Both the position numbers and the translations under genes were made by a program. Below, piece by piece: positions 43,416-52,358 of a stretch of DNA of 64,000 nt. The notes beneath the pieces were generated by a model that searched no databases, was not told the origin of the DNA, and saw only the letters and a list, made by a program, of their open reading frames with translations. The stretch is from JBEEOW01 sp041191405 (GTDB taxonomy: Bacteria; Bacteroidota; Bacteroidia; Cytophagales; UBA9547), in NCBI GenBank assembly GCA_041191405.1, contig JBEEOW010000004.1, positions 1 to 64,000 of the forward strand, given 5' to 3'. Positions within the stretch are counted from its first letter, which is position 1. Every line of letters begins with the position of its first letter.

Positions 43416-44159
43416 TTGAAGTTATTAAAAATCAACATATTATTTCTATTTTTTTGCTTATTTTCTATTACTGTTTTTGCACAAAAGAAATATAAGCGAA
43501 CAGGTATATGCTCATATTATGGGCAAAATGCAGTTGGTTCTCACACTGCTAGTGGAGAAAGAATTCATCACAAAAGCAAAACAGCTGCTCACAAAACACT
43601 TCCATTTGGTACTATTTTAAAGGTTACAAACCTCGAAAACAACAAAGAAACTACTGTAAGAGTTAACGATAGAGGCCCCTATGGTAGAGGGCGAATTTTA
43701 GATGTAACTTATCCGGCTGCTGTTGAACTTGGTTTAATTTCAAGCGGTACTGCAAAAATCAAAATTGAAGTAATTGGCTATGATTCAAGAACTACCGAGG
43801 AAATTATACAACATGAAGCTGATAGTTTAATTCATGTACATGCAGATGAAGCTGCAATTATCGCTGACACATCTATTCAAAACCAACTAAATTATTTACT
43901 TGACCCAAAACATACACCTCCACAAGATGGTTATGGTATTCAAGTTGGAATTTACAAAGACAGAACAAACGCTTTGTTGGCATTTGGTAAATTAAAAAAA
44001 GCTGGTTTTGAACAAGTGTATATAGAATCTCCGATGTTGGATAATATGCGACTTTTTAGAATTATTGTTGGCAAATACAATAATAGAAACGAAGCTGAAG
44101 TTGATATAACAAAGCTTAAAAAAGCAGGATTTGAAACCTATTTTAAACATTACAATTAA
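43416..44159 (+). CDS. septal ring lytic transglycosylase RlpA family, with SPOR domain
   Basis: A 247-aa exported protein that starts at TTG; there is no Met before the signal peptide (KLLKINILFLFFCLFSITVFAQ), and a -7 box lies at the right distance. Residues about 29-110 are the double-psi beta-barrel with GICSYYG, AAHKTLPFGTILKVTN and VNDRGPYGRGRILD (Asp is the catalytic residue of RlpA). Residues about 168-245 are a SPOR domain (YGIQVGIYKDRTNALLAFGK) that binds denuded glycan at division sites. It cleaves peptidoglycan during septation. The next gene starts at once, so it is an operon with DUF58. Confidence 0.9.
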   Translation: MKLLKINILFLFFCLFSITVFAQKKYKRTGICSYYGQNAVGSHTASGERIHHKSKTAAHKTLPFGTILKVTNLENNKETTVRVNDRGPYGRGRILDVTYPAAVELGLISSGTAKIKIEVIGYDSRTTEEIIQHEADSLIHVHADEAAIIADTSIQNQLNYLLDPKHTPPQDGYGIQVGIYKDRTNALLAFGKLKKAGFEQVYIESPMLDNMRLFRIIVGKYNNRNEAEVDITKLKKAGFETYFKHYN

Positions 44160-45089
44160 TTGGCGACAAAAAGTTTAACTCTTAATATTGAAGAGTTTAA
44201 AAATATTGGTAACATAGAGTTATTGGCAAAGCAAACCGTTGAAGGTTTTATTACAGGTTTACACCGTTCGCCATACCATGGTTTTTCAGTTGAATTTGCA
44301 GAACATAAAATATATAATCCAGGTGAAAGTACAAGACATATTGATTGGAAAGTTTTTGCAAAAACCGACAAACTTTTTACCAAAAGATATGAAGAAGAAA
44401 CCAATTTAAGATGCCAACTTTTGTTAGATATTTCAGGTTCAATGTGGTTCCCTGTTGAAAATAATGCAAAATTAATTTGGGCATCGTGGATGGTAGCAAC
44501 TATGGCAACTTTGCTTCAAAACCAAAGAGATGCAGTAGGTTTAACAACTTTTAGTAATGAAATAAATTCACAATCAGCAGTAAAATCAACACAAACACAT
44601 TTACGTCAATTATACCAAGAGTTGCAGCAACTTACAGAAAGTAAGATATCTACATTAAATAAAACAACTTCAATTGCAGATACTTTGCATATTATTGCTG
44701 AAAAAATGGGCAAAAGAGCATTGGTAGTTTTGTTTAGCGACATGTTTGAACAAGAAGCTAACAACCTTGATGGATTAATGCACGCTTTGCAACATTTGCG
44801 TCACAACGGACATGAGGTACTAATTTTTCATGTGTATGATGGTGAATATGAATTAGATTTCAATTTCCCAAATAAACCTACTTGGTTTACAGATATTGAA
44901 ACTGGAAATAAAATAAAATTAAACCCTAGTTTATACAAAGAACAATACCAAAATGCAGTGAAAGACTTATTTGTATCAGTAATGGATAAATGCACTTCAC
45001 TAAAAATAGACTTTGTAGAAGCTGATATTCGCCAAGATGCAAGCATCATTTTAAATAGTTTTTTAGCAAAAAGAAGTAGAATGAGATAA
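44160..45089 (+). CDS. DUF58 domain-containing protein (vWA-like)
   Basis: A 309-aa cytosolic protein starting at TTG directly after the RlpA stop. It contains the DUF58 signature (HRSPYHGFSVEFAEHKIYNPGE, then RHIDWKVFAKTDKLFTKRYEEE) and a vWA-like core with LLLDISGSMWF (MIDAS-like Asp-x-Ser-x-Ser pattern present as DISGS). Proteins of this family usually stand next to MoxR ATPases and BatA/BatB; here there is no MoxR gene. It may act as a chaperone or adaptor in envelope biogenesis; the role is unproven. Confidence 0.9.
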   Translation: MATKSLTLNIEEFKNIGNIELLAKQTVEGFITGLHRSPYHGFSVEFAEHKIYNPGESTRHIDWKVFAKTDKLFTKRYEEETNLRCQLLLDISGSMWFPVENNAKLIWASWMVATMATLLQNQRDAVGLTTFSNEINSQSAVKSTQTHLRQLYQELQQLTESKISTLNKTTSIADTLHIIAEKMGKRALVVLFSDMFEQEANNLDGLMHALQHLRHNGHEVLIFHVYDGEYELDFNFPNKPTWFTDIETGNKIKLNPSLYKEQYQNAVKDLFVSVMDKCTSLKIDFVEADIRQDASIILNSFLAKRSRMR

Positions 45090-45230
45090 TTTATACCATA
45101 ATACTTTCTCAATAAATTACTGATAATGAATCTATATTAAAAGAAAAAAAAATATTTGATTTGTTAAAAAAAAATTTAACTTCATTTTATCAAATCTAAA
45201 CATTATCTTGCAATCTTAAATTGATGAACT

Positions 45231-46595
45231 ATGAAGCCAGAAGAGCTCATTAGAGAGTTACTACCTTTAGATTTAAATATCAAAAAAATTGGTGAAGCTA
45301 TTTTTGAATCACCAATAAAGTTATACGACGACGACTACTCAGACGATTTTTCAATATTTATTCCAGACAATGAAAGGGTTTTAACAACTGTAGATCATAC
45401 AATTGTTAACAATTTATTGAAAGATGGGCACCAAATCCCATCATTTGAAAAAGCTGGACCAAGAGAAAAAGTTTACTTTAAACCAGGAGATACTGTTTCA
45501 GCAATTGTAACTTGTGGAGGTTTATGCCCAGGATTGAATGCCGTAATTCGAGCTATTGTATTAATGAATTACTATCGATATGGTAATAAAATAGTATATG
45601 GTTTTAAATATGGATATGCAGGTTTAGTAAATGAAATTGGTCACGATGTAGTTCGTTTAACTCCTGATACTGTAACTCAAATACATACAAAAGGTGGAAC
45701 AATTTTAGGTTCTTCAAGAGGAAATCAAGATGCAGCCAAAATGGTTGACCGTTTAGTTGAATTAAAAGTTGATATTTTATACACAATTGGTGGTGATGGT
45801 ACCCAACAAGGTGCTATGACTATCATCAAAGAAATTGAAAAACGTGGATTAAAAATATCGGTAGTTGGTATTCCTAAAACTATTGATAATGACATCAACT
45901 TTATTGATAAATCTTTTGGTGTAGAAACCGCTTTCTCTGAAGCTTGTAATGCAATTTATGCAGCTCATAATGAAGCTCGTGATGCTTATTATGGATTAGG
46001 ATTAGTTAAATTAATGGGCAGAGAATCAGGTTTTATTGCAGCAAATGCTGCTTTAGCAACTGGTCAAGTAAATGTTTGTTTAATTCCTGAACAAGATTTT
46101 GATTTAGAAGGCGAACACGGTGTTTTTCAAGCAATTGAAAGACGTTTATTAGAGAAAAAACATTGCTTAGTATTAGTTGCAGAAGGTGCTGGTCAAAAAT
46201 ATGTACTTGACCCAAATAATATTAGAAAAGACCCTTCGGGCAACGTTCGTTTAGGTGATATTGGTTTATTTATGCGTGATAAAATTAAAGAACATTTTGA
46301 CGCTAAAAAACTTCCTATTGCAATGCGTTACATTGACCCAAGTTATATGATTAGAAGTGTTGCTCCAACTCCAAACGACTCAATATTCTGTTTACAATTA
46401 GCTCAAATGGCAGTTCATGCTGCAATGAGCGGAAGAACAGGTTTAGTAGTTGGTTATGTAAACGGACACTTTACTCATTTACCTATGGAAGTTGCAACAT
46501 CAAAAAGAAAGAAAATCAATTTAATGTCAATGTTATGGCAATCAGTTCTTGAAGCAACTGGTCAACCAATTTCTTTTTTAAAATCAAATAATTGA
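45231..46595 (+). CDS. pfkA: ATP-dependent 6-phosphofructokinase, long (group II) type
   Basis: A 454-aa enzyme of the plant/Treponema-like clade. Motifs: VTCGGLCPGLNAVIRAIV at the N-terminus, ILGSSRGNQD, YTIGGDGTQQGAMTI with Gly after GGD (the residue that selects ATP over pyrophosphate), GIPKTIDNDINFID with the catalytic Asp, and KLMGRESGFIAA. An approximately 80-residue N-terminal extension precedes the kinase core. It makes fructose 1,6-bisphosphate in glycolysis. It has its own spacer of about 140 bp. Confidence 0.93.
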   Translation: MKPEELIRELLPLDLNIKKIGEAIFESPIKLYDDDYSDDFSIFIPDNERVLTTVDHTIVNNLLKDGHQIPSFEKAGPREKVYFKPGDTVSAIVTCGGLCPGLNAVIRAIVLMNYYRYGNKIVYGFKYGYAGLVNEIGHDVVRLTPDTVTQIHTKGGTILGSSRGNQDAAKMVDRLVELKVDILYTIGGDGTQQGAMTIIKEIEKRGLKISVVGIPKTIDNDINFIDKSFGVETAFSEACNAIYAAHNEARDAYYGLGLVKLMGRESGFIAANAALATGQVNVCLIPEQDFDLEGEHGVFQAIERRLLEKKHCLVLVAEGAGQKYVLDPNNIRKDPSGNVRLGDIGLFMRDKIKEHFDAKKLPIAMRYIDPSYMIRSVAPTPNDSIFCLQLAQMAVHAAMSGRTGLVVGYVNGHFTHLPMEVATSKRKKINLMSMLWQSVLEATGQPISFLKSNN

Positions 46596-46600
46596 TTTAT

Positions 46601-47359
46601 ATGCTATTGAAAAACATTTCTACAATAATTAATTTCAAAAAAGGAATTTTAATTGTAGGAATGTTTTTTTATTTTTTTTCATTCGATTCAAAAGCCCAAA
46701 TTGAATCTAGACTAAATTTTTCAGAAGCAAATTATGGTTTGGATTTTAGAACAGCCACTTATAAACGATTCAATAAAAATGGGCTAAGTGACAAAAATTA
46801 TATTAATAAATTTTATGGATTTAGTGCTCGTTTACAAGCTTCAATAGTTGGCGACTATCTACTACAACATCATCAAAAAAAATTTAGATACGGAGAAATT
46901 ACAAGTGCAGAAATAGGTTTCGGAGCCACTTCAAAGGACACAATTGGTTTAGGTGTGAGGTTTGTGTATAAATTTGATTTTGGTTTTGGATGTTACTATT
47001 CATTTTCACAAAATCAAGAATTAGGAGTAAACTTCTTTATATTACATTTTACCAATGAAGGTGTAATGCCAAGAGGATCAGGTTCGGTGGCAGTATTAAG
47101 ATACCGTTGTAATAAAATAGTAATTGAACCATCCTTAGAGTCTCATAATGGACGAACCTCAGGATGGTTACAAAGCATTGACAAAAGTAACAACATTGTA
47201 CTTCAAGCCTCATTAATTGTACGGTATTGCTTGTCGAACAAAAAACAGTTTGGTATTAGATTGGAACAAATGCCTTTTTATTCAACAGAATTCGACAATT
47301 CAAGTATAAAAACTACTTCAAGAAATGCTGTAAGGTTATTTTATGGTTTAACATTTTAA
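46601..47359 (+). CDS. hypothetical outer-membrane beta-barrel protein
   Basis: I chose the ATG at 46601 (252 aa), 5 bp after the pfkA stop; the frame start 9 bp earlier is TTG overlapping that stop. The signal peptide ends near SKAQI. The rest is amphipathic beta strands with aromatic girdles (GEITSAEIGFGATSKDT, DFGFGCYYSFSQNQELGVNF) and ends in F. It is likely a small outer-membrane barrel. It is directly followed, without a gap, by the PagL-like gene, so both are probably made together. No family is recognised. Confidence 0.7.
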   Translation: MLLKNISTIINFKKGILIVGMFFYFFSFDSKAQIESRLNFSEANYGLDFRTATYKRFNKNGLSDKNYINKFYGFSARLQASIVGDYLLQHHQKKFRYGEITSAEIGFGATSKDTIGLGVRFVYKFDFGFGCYYSFSQNQELGVNFFILHFTNEGVMPRGSGSVAVLRYRCNKIVIEPSLESHNGRTSGWLQSIDKSNNIVLQASLIVRYCLSNKKQFGIRLEQMPFYSTEFDNSSIKTTSRNAVRLFYGLTF

Positions 47360-47989
47360 ATGAAAAAAAATAAAACATATTCAATACTATTCATTCTACT
47401 ATTAAATACTTTTTTTGCTTTAGGGCAAAATGATACTTCAAATGTAGATACCAAACTAAACAACTTCAAAATAATTGAGAAAGGCTTTTTAGTTGGATAT
47501 GGGTATGGATTAGATAATTTATCAAATATACCTGAGGGAAATTATAGACCAATATTTCTAATATATAAGTTAGGAAGAATACTTCCCAAACTAGAAAAAA
47601 ACATAAAAAATGGTCCATTAAAATTTAGATTATATTCTGAATATCAAATAATCCCAGTAATGCTGTTTAAAAATAATCAAACACAATGGGAATTTGAAAT
47701 AGGAAACTCAAATGGAATACAATTTATCTATAAATTAAATTCAAAACTTGAAATTTATGGATTAATTGGCTCAGGATTACATTATTTCTCAACAAAAACG
47801 GTTAGACAAAAACGAGGTTTAATTTTTTCAGATAATATGGATGCTGGAATTTATTACAATACAAAAAATGATTGGAGTATAAATTTTGCATTTAGAATTA
47901 GGCACATGTCAAACGCAAACATTTGGATGCCTAATCATGGTATAAATACAAGTAATTTTTTAATTGGATTAAGCAAAAATATAAAATAA
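47360..47989 (+). CDS. acyloxyacyl hydrolase, PagL-like lipid A deacylase
   Basis: A 209-aa protein with a signal peptide (ends FFALGQ) and an outer-membrane barrel. The C-terminal segment RIRHMSNANIWMPNHGIN fits PagL, whose catalytic His and Ser are in H-x-S. The Glu of the PagL triad is not obvious. PagL-type enzymes remove the 3-O acyl chain of lipid A in the outer leaflet, changing LPS toxicity and permeability. Substrate in this organism is not known. It is paired with another barrel gene upstream. Confidence 0.75.
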   Translation: MKKNKTYSILFILLLNTFFALGQNDTSNVDTKLNNFKIIEKGFLVGYGYGLDNLSNIPEGNYRPIFLIYKLGRILPKLEKNIKNGPLKFRLYSEYQIIPVMLFKNNQTQWEFEIGNSNGIQFIYKLNSKLEIYGLIGSGLHYFSTKTVRQKRGLIFSDNMDAGIYYNTKNDWSINFAFRIRHMSNANIWMPNHGINTSNFLIGLSKNIK

Positions 47990-47990
47990 A

Positions 47991-48022
47991 AAAAGCCTTC
48001 CGAAATTCGGAAGGCATTTTTT
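47991..48022. terminator. bidirectional terminator
   Basis: GCCTTCCGAA (47995-48004) pairs with TTCGGAAGGC (48006-48015) and is flanked by A-run and T-run, so it stops transcription from both convergent genes. It sits 1 bp after the PagL-like stop and reaches the DoxX stop. Confidence 0.92.
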
Positions 48023-48432
48023 TAAGCTGCGTCCATTGCCGAAGAATGACTCATTTCTTCGTCTTCTTTTTCAGCTAGTTCCACATTCCTAAGAGTTTCT
48101 GCAACAAGCAAAATAATCAAAGAAAATATAGCTGGAAGTAATTTCATTATTGGGTCTTCAACGGCTAAGTGCATAAATATTGCTCCGAAGAAAATAAACA
48201 CAAATCCATAAAATGCAGCTCTTTTAATTGATTGGCTCCAATTTTGAATAAGTGCGATTGCTCCAATTATTTTAGCAAGTCCTAACAACTTGATAAAATA
48301 TAGTGGCAGTTGAAAATGAACTAAATTGTTCATAACAGCTGAATTATTAGTGAGTTGCATAATACCCATAATAAGCATTTGCAGGCTAATGATACCAAAT
48401 CCTGCAAGATAAACTATTCGTGAAGTTTTCAT
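48022..48432 (-). CDS. DoxX family membrane protein
   Basis: A 136-aa protein with four TM helices (YLAGFGIISLQMLIMGIM, FIKLLGLAKIIGAIALI, FYGFVFIFFGAIFMHLAV, LLPAIFSLIILLVAETL), matching the DoxX-like (DoxX_2) fold. It ends with an acidic Ser-rich cytosolic tail. DoxX-like proteins act in quinone or thiol redox chemistry in some systems, but most members have no known function. It is a single gene. Confidence 0.85.
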   Translation of the reverse strand: MKTSRIVYLAGFGIISLQMLIMGIMQLTNNSAVMNNLVHFQLPLYFIKLLGLAKIIGAIALIQNWSQSIKRAAFYGFVFIFFGAIFMHLAVEDPIMKLLPAIFSLIILLVAETLRNVELAEKEDEEMSHSSAMDAA

Positions 48433-48593
48433 GACTTTAATGATTTGATTAATTTGAGTTTTGTAACGACTTAAAAATTAGTAAGTTTAAAGTTTAAATG
48501 ATTTTTATATTTAAATTTGAAAAAAAATCAGTTGAAACGCACATTTACTCAATCTAAACCTATCATTTACTTCTGAAATTTAAGCACTTACCA

Positions 48594-49169
48594 ATGAAAA
48601 AAAAAGAAATCAGAAAAACATATTCTAACCTTAGAAATGAGATTACAAAAGAACAAATTGAAGTCTACAGTAATAAAATTTCAAGTATTTTTTTTGAGAA
48701 TTTCAATTTAGATAATGTAAATTATATACACATATTTATCCCTATTAAAAATAAAAAAGAAATTAACACCTGGAAAATTATTCATCAAATTTGGGAATTA
48801 TATCCACATATCCAAATCTGTGTCCCTCGAATTGTTGGTTCAGAAAATGATATGGAAAATGTATGTATCAATTCTAAAACAAAATTTATTACAAACAATT
48901 GGGGAATTGATGAACCCATCTCTGAAAATACAATTGAAACAAATAAAATTGACTTAGTATTAATTCCATTATTAGCTGTTGATAAAAATGGAAATAGAGT
49001 TGGTTATGGCAAAGGTTTTTATGACAAAATGCTTCAAAAATCAAAACCTGAAATAATCAAAATTGGTTTATCATTTTTTGATATTTTAGAGGAAGACATT
49101 GAGGATGTAAATGAATTTGATATTCCACTAGATTATTTAATTAACCAAAATGGAATTGTTGAGTTCTGA
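48594..49169 (+). CDS. 5-formyltetrahydrofolate cyclo-ligase
   Basis: A 191-aa enzyme. The N-terminal KKKEIRKTYSNLRNEI, middle HIFIPIKNKKEINTW, and the ATP-binding LIPLLAVDKNGNRVGYGKGFYDKML are the 5-FCL family signature. It converts 5-formyl-THF to 5,10-methenyl-THF using ATP, returning folate to the active pool. The stop codon is inside the first unit of heptamer array C. Confidence 0.92.
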   Translation: MKKKEIRKTYSNLRNEITKEQIEVYSNKISSIFFENFNLDNVNYIHIFIPIKNKKEINTWKIIHQIWELYPHIQICVPRIVGSENDMENVCINSKTKFITNNWGIDEPISENTIETNKIDLVLIPLLAVDKNGNRVGYGKGFYDKMLQKSKPEIIKIGLSFFDILEEDIEDVNEFDIPLDYLINQNGIVEF

Positions 49170-49295
49170 GTTTTCAGTAGTCAGTAGTCAGTAGTCAGTT
49201 GTCAGTTGTCAGTTTTCGGTTTTCGGTTGCTTTATTTCTTTATCTAATCCAAAGTCTTTGGTCTTAAGTCTTAAGTCTAAAATCTAACATCTCAA
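49163..49295. repeat. heptamer array C (19 units in 7-nt phase)
   Basis: The array reads GTTCTGA, GTTTTCA, GTAGTCA x3, GTTGTCA x2, GTTTTCG x2, GTTGCTT, TATTTCT, TTATCTA, ATCCAAA, GTCTTTG, GTCTTAA x2, GTCTAAA, ATCTAAC, ATCTCAA with no phase break. It begins on the cyclo-ligase stop codon and ends at 49295, directly against the TonB receptor stop at 49296. Its reverse complement has the same family order as array A. Confidence 0.93.
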
Positions 49296-51737
49296 CTAAA
49301 ACATATCTCCACCAGAGTTTTGCTCTGACTTTTCTACTTTTTTAGGTTTATTATCATTTGCTCCAAATTTGTATGTAAGAACCAACATACCAATTCTTGA
49401 TTCACGTTTACGAATAATATCTTGTGTAAAATAAGTAGATTCTGTTTGAATTCTCATTCGTCGAGTATCGAATATATCAGAAATATTTACAGTTAAAGAT
49501 AATTTTTTATCTTTTAAGAAATCACGTTTTAAAGCCATATCAATACCATAAATTGGTAAAAAAGAACCTTGCGCTGCAACTCCAGCAGCATTATAATTCC
49601 CCGAAATTTGATAAAAAACACCAAAAGGAAGTTTAATATTTACTATTGATTTAACGTTCCAAGTGGGTGTAATTCTCTCAATTGTTGCTCCAGTTACATC
49701 TTCACCAAGCACTTTTTGACGTAAAATATTCACCGTTGTTGTTGCATCTAACCACTTAGTGAAATTATTTTTCATGATAAATTCAAAACCAACATTTTGT
49801 CCATATTTAAAATTTCTAAAAGTCAAATTACTGTTACCTAAAGTATCAATAATTCTAAAGTATTGAACCGCATTATTTATTTGGCGAAAATAAACAGAAC
49901 TTGTAAATGTAATTTTTTCTTTGTTTAAAATATGTGAAACTTCAGCTGTATATACAAATTCTGGTTGTAATTCAGGGTTTCCTTTTCTAATATTAAAAGG
50001 AAAATCGTTCCAATCTAGAAATGGATTTAATTGTGCCGATCGAGGTCTATTAATTCTTCTACTTGCATTTATTTGCAAGTCTTGCCCTTTTGCCAATCCA
50101 TAACTCAAAACAGCACTTGGGAATAAACTTAAATAGTTATTAGTGTAATTATAACTTTTATTCGATTCAATTTTAGCATTACTCAATGTTTGCTCCGCCC
50201 TTAAACCGAATGAATATTTAAACTTATTATCTTTTTTGGTATTTGAATATTGCGAATACAGAGCAAATACTTCATCATGATAATTAAATTTGTCCGTAAT
50301 TTTTGATACACCTAAAACTTCAGGGGCTAAGCCTAAATTAAAATCATTTTGAATTACTCGTGATGTAGCCTTGGTACCAAATTCAATTTTTCGTTCATTT
50401 TCAAGAGGTAAAATATAATCTATTTGAAAAGTTGTTAAATGAGTTTTATTGTCAGAATTCAATACTTGATTGAATAAATAATTTTCTTTGTTACCCATAG
50501 CATCAAACTTATCTTGAGTATAATTTCCAGCACTTAAGCCTTGAGTATATGAATAACTTGAACCAAAGTTTAACTCTTTACCTGGCTTATCAAATATTTT
50601 TTTATGATTTAATGAAAACTCTACATTGGTTGATTTTGTATCAGAATTATTTTTTCTGTTAATACTAAACATTGGAGTATTGTTAGGAAAGAAAAAATTA
50701 TAATTAGAACTCTCAGGAAAAGGATTTGTTCCGTAACTATACAATGAAGAAAACTGTGTTGTATTAAATTTATTAAAATTATATTCTAGCCCCAAACGAC
50801 CACTTTGTGCATTTTGAGAAGCAATACCATAGGTTGATTGATAATATTTATAAAGTGTATCGGGTAGATAAGTATTTCTATCATTAGATCCTTGGGAAAA
50901 AAGTGGATTATGCCTAAATGTATAATTACTAGTGATGCTTAATTTTTTCATATTAAAATTTAAACTTACAGAAGTATTATACTTTTCTCGAGTACCTATG
51001 CCTGCATTTATTTGCCCACTAATTGGTTTCTTCTTTAAATCTTCTTTTAATTTAATATTTATAATACCTGCCATTCCTTGTGCATCAAAGCGTGCTCCAG
51101 GATTTGTAATCACTTCAATACTTTCAATTGATGAGGCAGGTAATTGCCCTAAAATAGCCTCGGCATTATTATCTGATGCTGAGGTAGGTTTACCATTAAT
51201 ATAAATAATAACCTGATTATTACCCCTTAAAGATACATTTCCATCATTATCAACAGAAACTGAAGGTACATTTTTAAGTACATCAATGGCTGTTCCACCT
51301 GCCGATGTAATATTTTTATCCGTGTTAAAAACTTTTTTCTCTAAACTAAATTGAATATCCTCCTTTTCTCCCTTTACAACTACTTCTTGGGTTTTTACCA
51401 CTAAAGCTGGCAATTTTAAAGTTCCTAAATCCAAAACTTGCCCTTTAATTATAGTAAATGGACCAAAAATTGTTTTTTGATAACCAATAAACTCAACCTT
51501 AATCAATACTTTATCATTCAATGAAGTATTCAAAACAAAATCACCTTTATCATCAGTAGTTGAGCCACCTTTAGGTAAACTATCATTAGGATTTAATGAT
51601 TTAATCAAACAAAATTCTATGGGAGTTAAATTATCTGCATCTAAAATTTTACCAATAATTTTATTCTGACTATAAGCAAAATCAACTGTGAATAAAAAAA
51701 ATAAAATTAATATATAGTTAAATTTAGTTTTGTGCAT
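49296..51737 (-). CDS. TonB-dependent receptor with CarboxypepD_reg domain
   Basis: An 813-aa outer-membrane protein. The signal peptide ends near FAYSQ. Residues about 25-110 form a carboxypeptidase regulatory-like domain (KIIGKILDADNLTPIEF). The plug is at about 120-235 (GTAIDVLKNVPSVSVDNDGN, VIIYINGKPTS, IEVITNPGARFDA). The rest is a large barrel of the OMP_b-brl_3 type, ending in a soluble tail KPKKVEKSEQNSGGDMF. This family is widespread in Bacteroidota and often has no SusD partner. Substrate unknown. A full promoter lies upstream. Confidence 0.9.
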   Translation of the reverse strand: MHKTKFNYILILFFLFTVDFAYSQNKIIGKILDADNLTPIEFCLIKSLNPNDSLPKGGSTTDDKGDFVLNTSLNDKVLIKVEFIGYQKTIFGPFTIIKGQVLDLGTLKLPALVVKTQEVVVKGEKEDIQFSLEKKVFNTDKNITSAGGTAIDVLKNVPSVSVDNDGNVSLRGNNQVIIYINGKPTSASDNNAEAILGQLPASSIESIEVITNPGARFDAQGMAGIINIKLKEDLKKKPISGQINAGIGTREKYNTSVSLNFNMKKLSITSNYTFRHNPLFSQGSNDRNTYLPDTLYKYYQSTYGIASQNAQSGRLGLEYNFNKFNTTQFSSLYSYGTNPFPESSNYNFFFPNNTPMFSINRKNNSDTKSTNVEFSLNHKKIFDKPGKELNFGSSYSYTQGLSAGNYTQDKFDAMGNKENYLFNQVLNSDNKTHLTTFQIDYILPLENERKIEFGTKATSRVIQNDFNLGLAPEVLGVSKITDKFNYHDEVFALYSQYSNTKKDNKFKYSFGLRAEQTLSNAKIESNKSYNYTNNYLSLFPSAVLSYGLAKGQDLQINASRRINRPRSAQLNPFLDWNDFPFNIRKGNPELQPEFVYTAEVSHILNKEKITFTSSVYFRQINNAVQYFRIIDTLGNSNLTFRNFKYGQNVGFEFIMKNNFTKWLDATTTVNILRQKVLGEDVTGATIERITPTWNVKSIVNIKLPFGVFYQISGNYNAAGVAAQGSFLPIYGIDMALKRDFLKDKKLSLTVNISDIFDTRRMRIQTESTYFTQDIIRKRESRIGMLVLTYKFGANDNKPKKVEKSEQNSGGDMF

Positions 51738-51756
51738 AATATTTTATTTAGAATGT

Positions 51757-51787
51757 CAAAAATACAGCATAATATTTAGCTTACAAA
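51757..51787 (-). promoter_or_regulatory. promoter of the TonB receptor
   Basis: On the minus strand TTTG (51787-51784), 19 nt, then TATTTTTG (51764-51757), a perfect match to the consensus. The ATG is at 51737, 20 bp downstream. Confidence 0.78.
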
Positions 51788-51837
51788 CTTTTTAGCTTAC
51801 GTATTCAAGTTTAAAAATACTTGTATCTAAAAATAAT

Positions 51838-51866
51838 AAAAAAAGCCCTATAAAAGGGCTTTTTTT
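51838..51866 (-). terminator. intrinsic terminator of the Spy-like gene
   Basis: An 11-bp stem AAAAAAAGCCC (51838-51848) with GGGCTTTTTTT (51856-51866), loop 7 nt. The Spy-like stop codon overlaps the stem. T-rich on the minus strand; A-rich symmetry would allow bidirectional action. Confidence 0.88.
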
Positions 51867-52314
51867 AATCATCTATACCATCATTATCATCATCGTCTTT
51901 TGAAACTTGTGATGATGAATCCTCTTTTTTATTTTTCTTTCCTTTGCCTTCGCCTTTACGTTCTCCTTTTTTTGCTTTTCTTTCAGCTTTTAAAGCTTCC
52001 CATTTAGTTTTTTGTTCAGGAGTTAGGATAGCTTCTAAATCAGTTCTAAACTTTTGTCTGATAGGTTTAATTTCTTTTCTTCTTTCGATTTTTTGAGCCT
52101 CAGTATATTTTGCTTTAACAGCTTGAACGGCTTCAATTCTTGCTTTTATTAAATCTTTAACTTTGGTAGTTTGATCAGCAGAAAGATTGAGTTCAGTTGT
52201 TAATTTTTGAGCTGCTTTTGTAGCTCTTTCTTCTGAAGTTTTTGGTGCTTTTTGTGCAAACAAACAACCAATACCTAGTACTAGTGTTGCAATGATTGAA
52301 ATTACTTTTTTCAT
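51865..52314 (-). CDS. Spy/CpxP-like helical periplasmic protein
   Basis: A 149-aa exported protein. After the signal peptide (ends CLFAQK), the mature part is one long helical LTxxQ-like module (KLTTELNLSADQTTKVKDLI, IKPIRQKFRTDLEAILTPEQ), the pattern of Spy/CpxP chaperones. The C-terminus is a basic Lys/Gly/Glu stretch followed by the acidic tail DDDDNDGIDD. It may bind unfolded envelope proteins. No two-component partner is adjacent. Confidence 0.82.
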   Translation of the reverse strand: MKKVISIIATLVLGIGCLFAQKAPKTSEERATKAAQKLTTELNLSADQTTKVKDLIKARIEAVQAVKAKYTEAQKIERRKEIKPIRQKFRTDLEAILTPEQKTKWEALKAERKAKKGERKGEGKGKKNKKEDSSSQVSKDDDDNDGIDD

Positions 52315-52358
52315 ATAAATTGATTTACAATTCTAAGATACAATAATACTGCCAAGGT

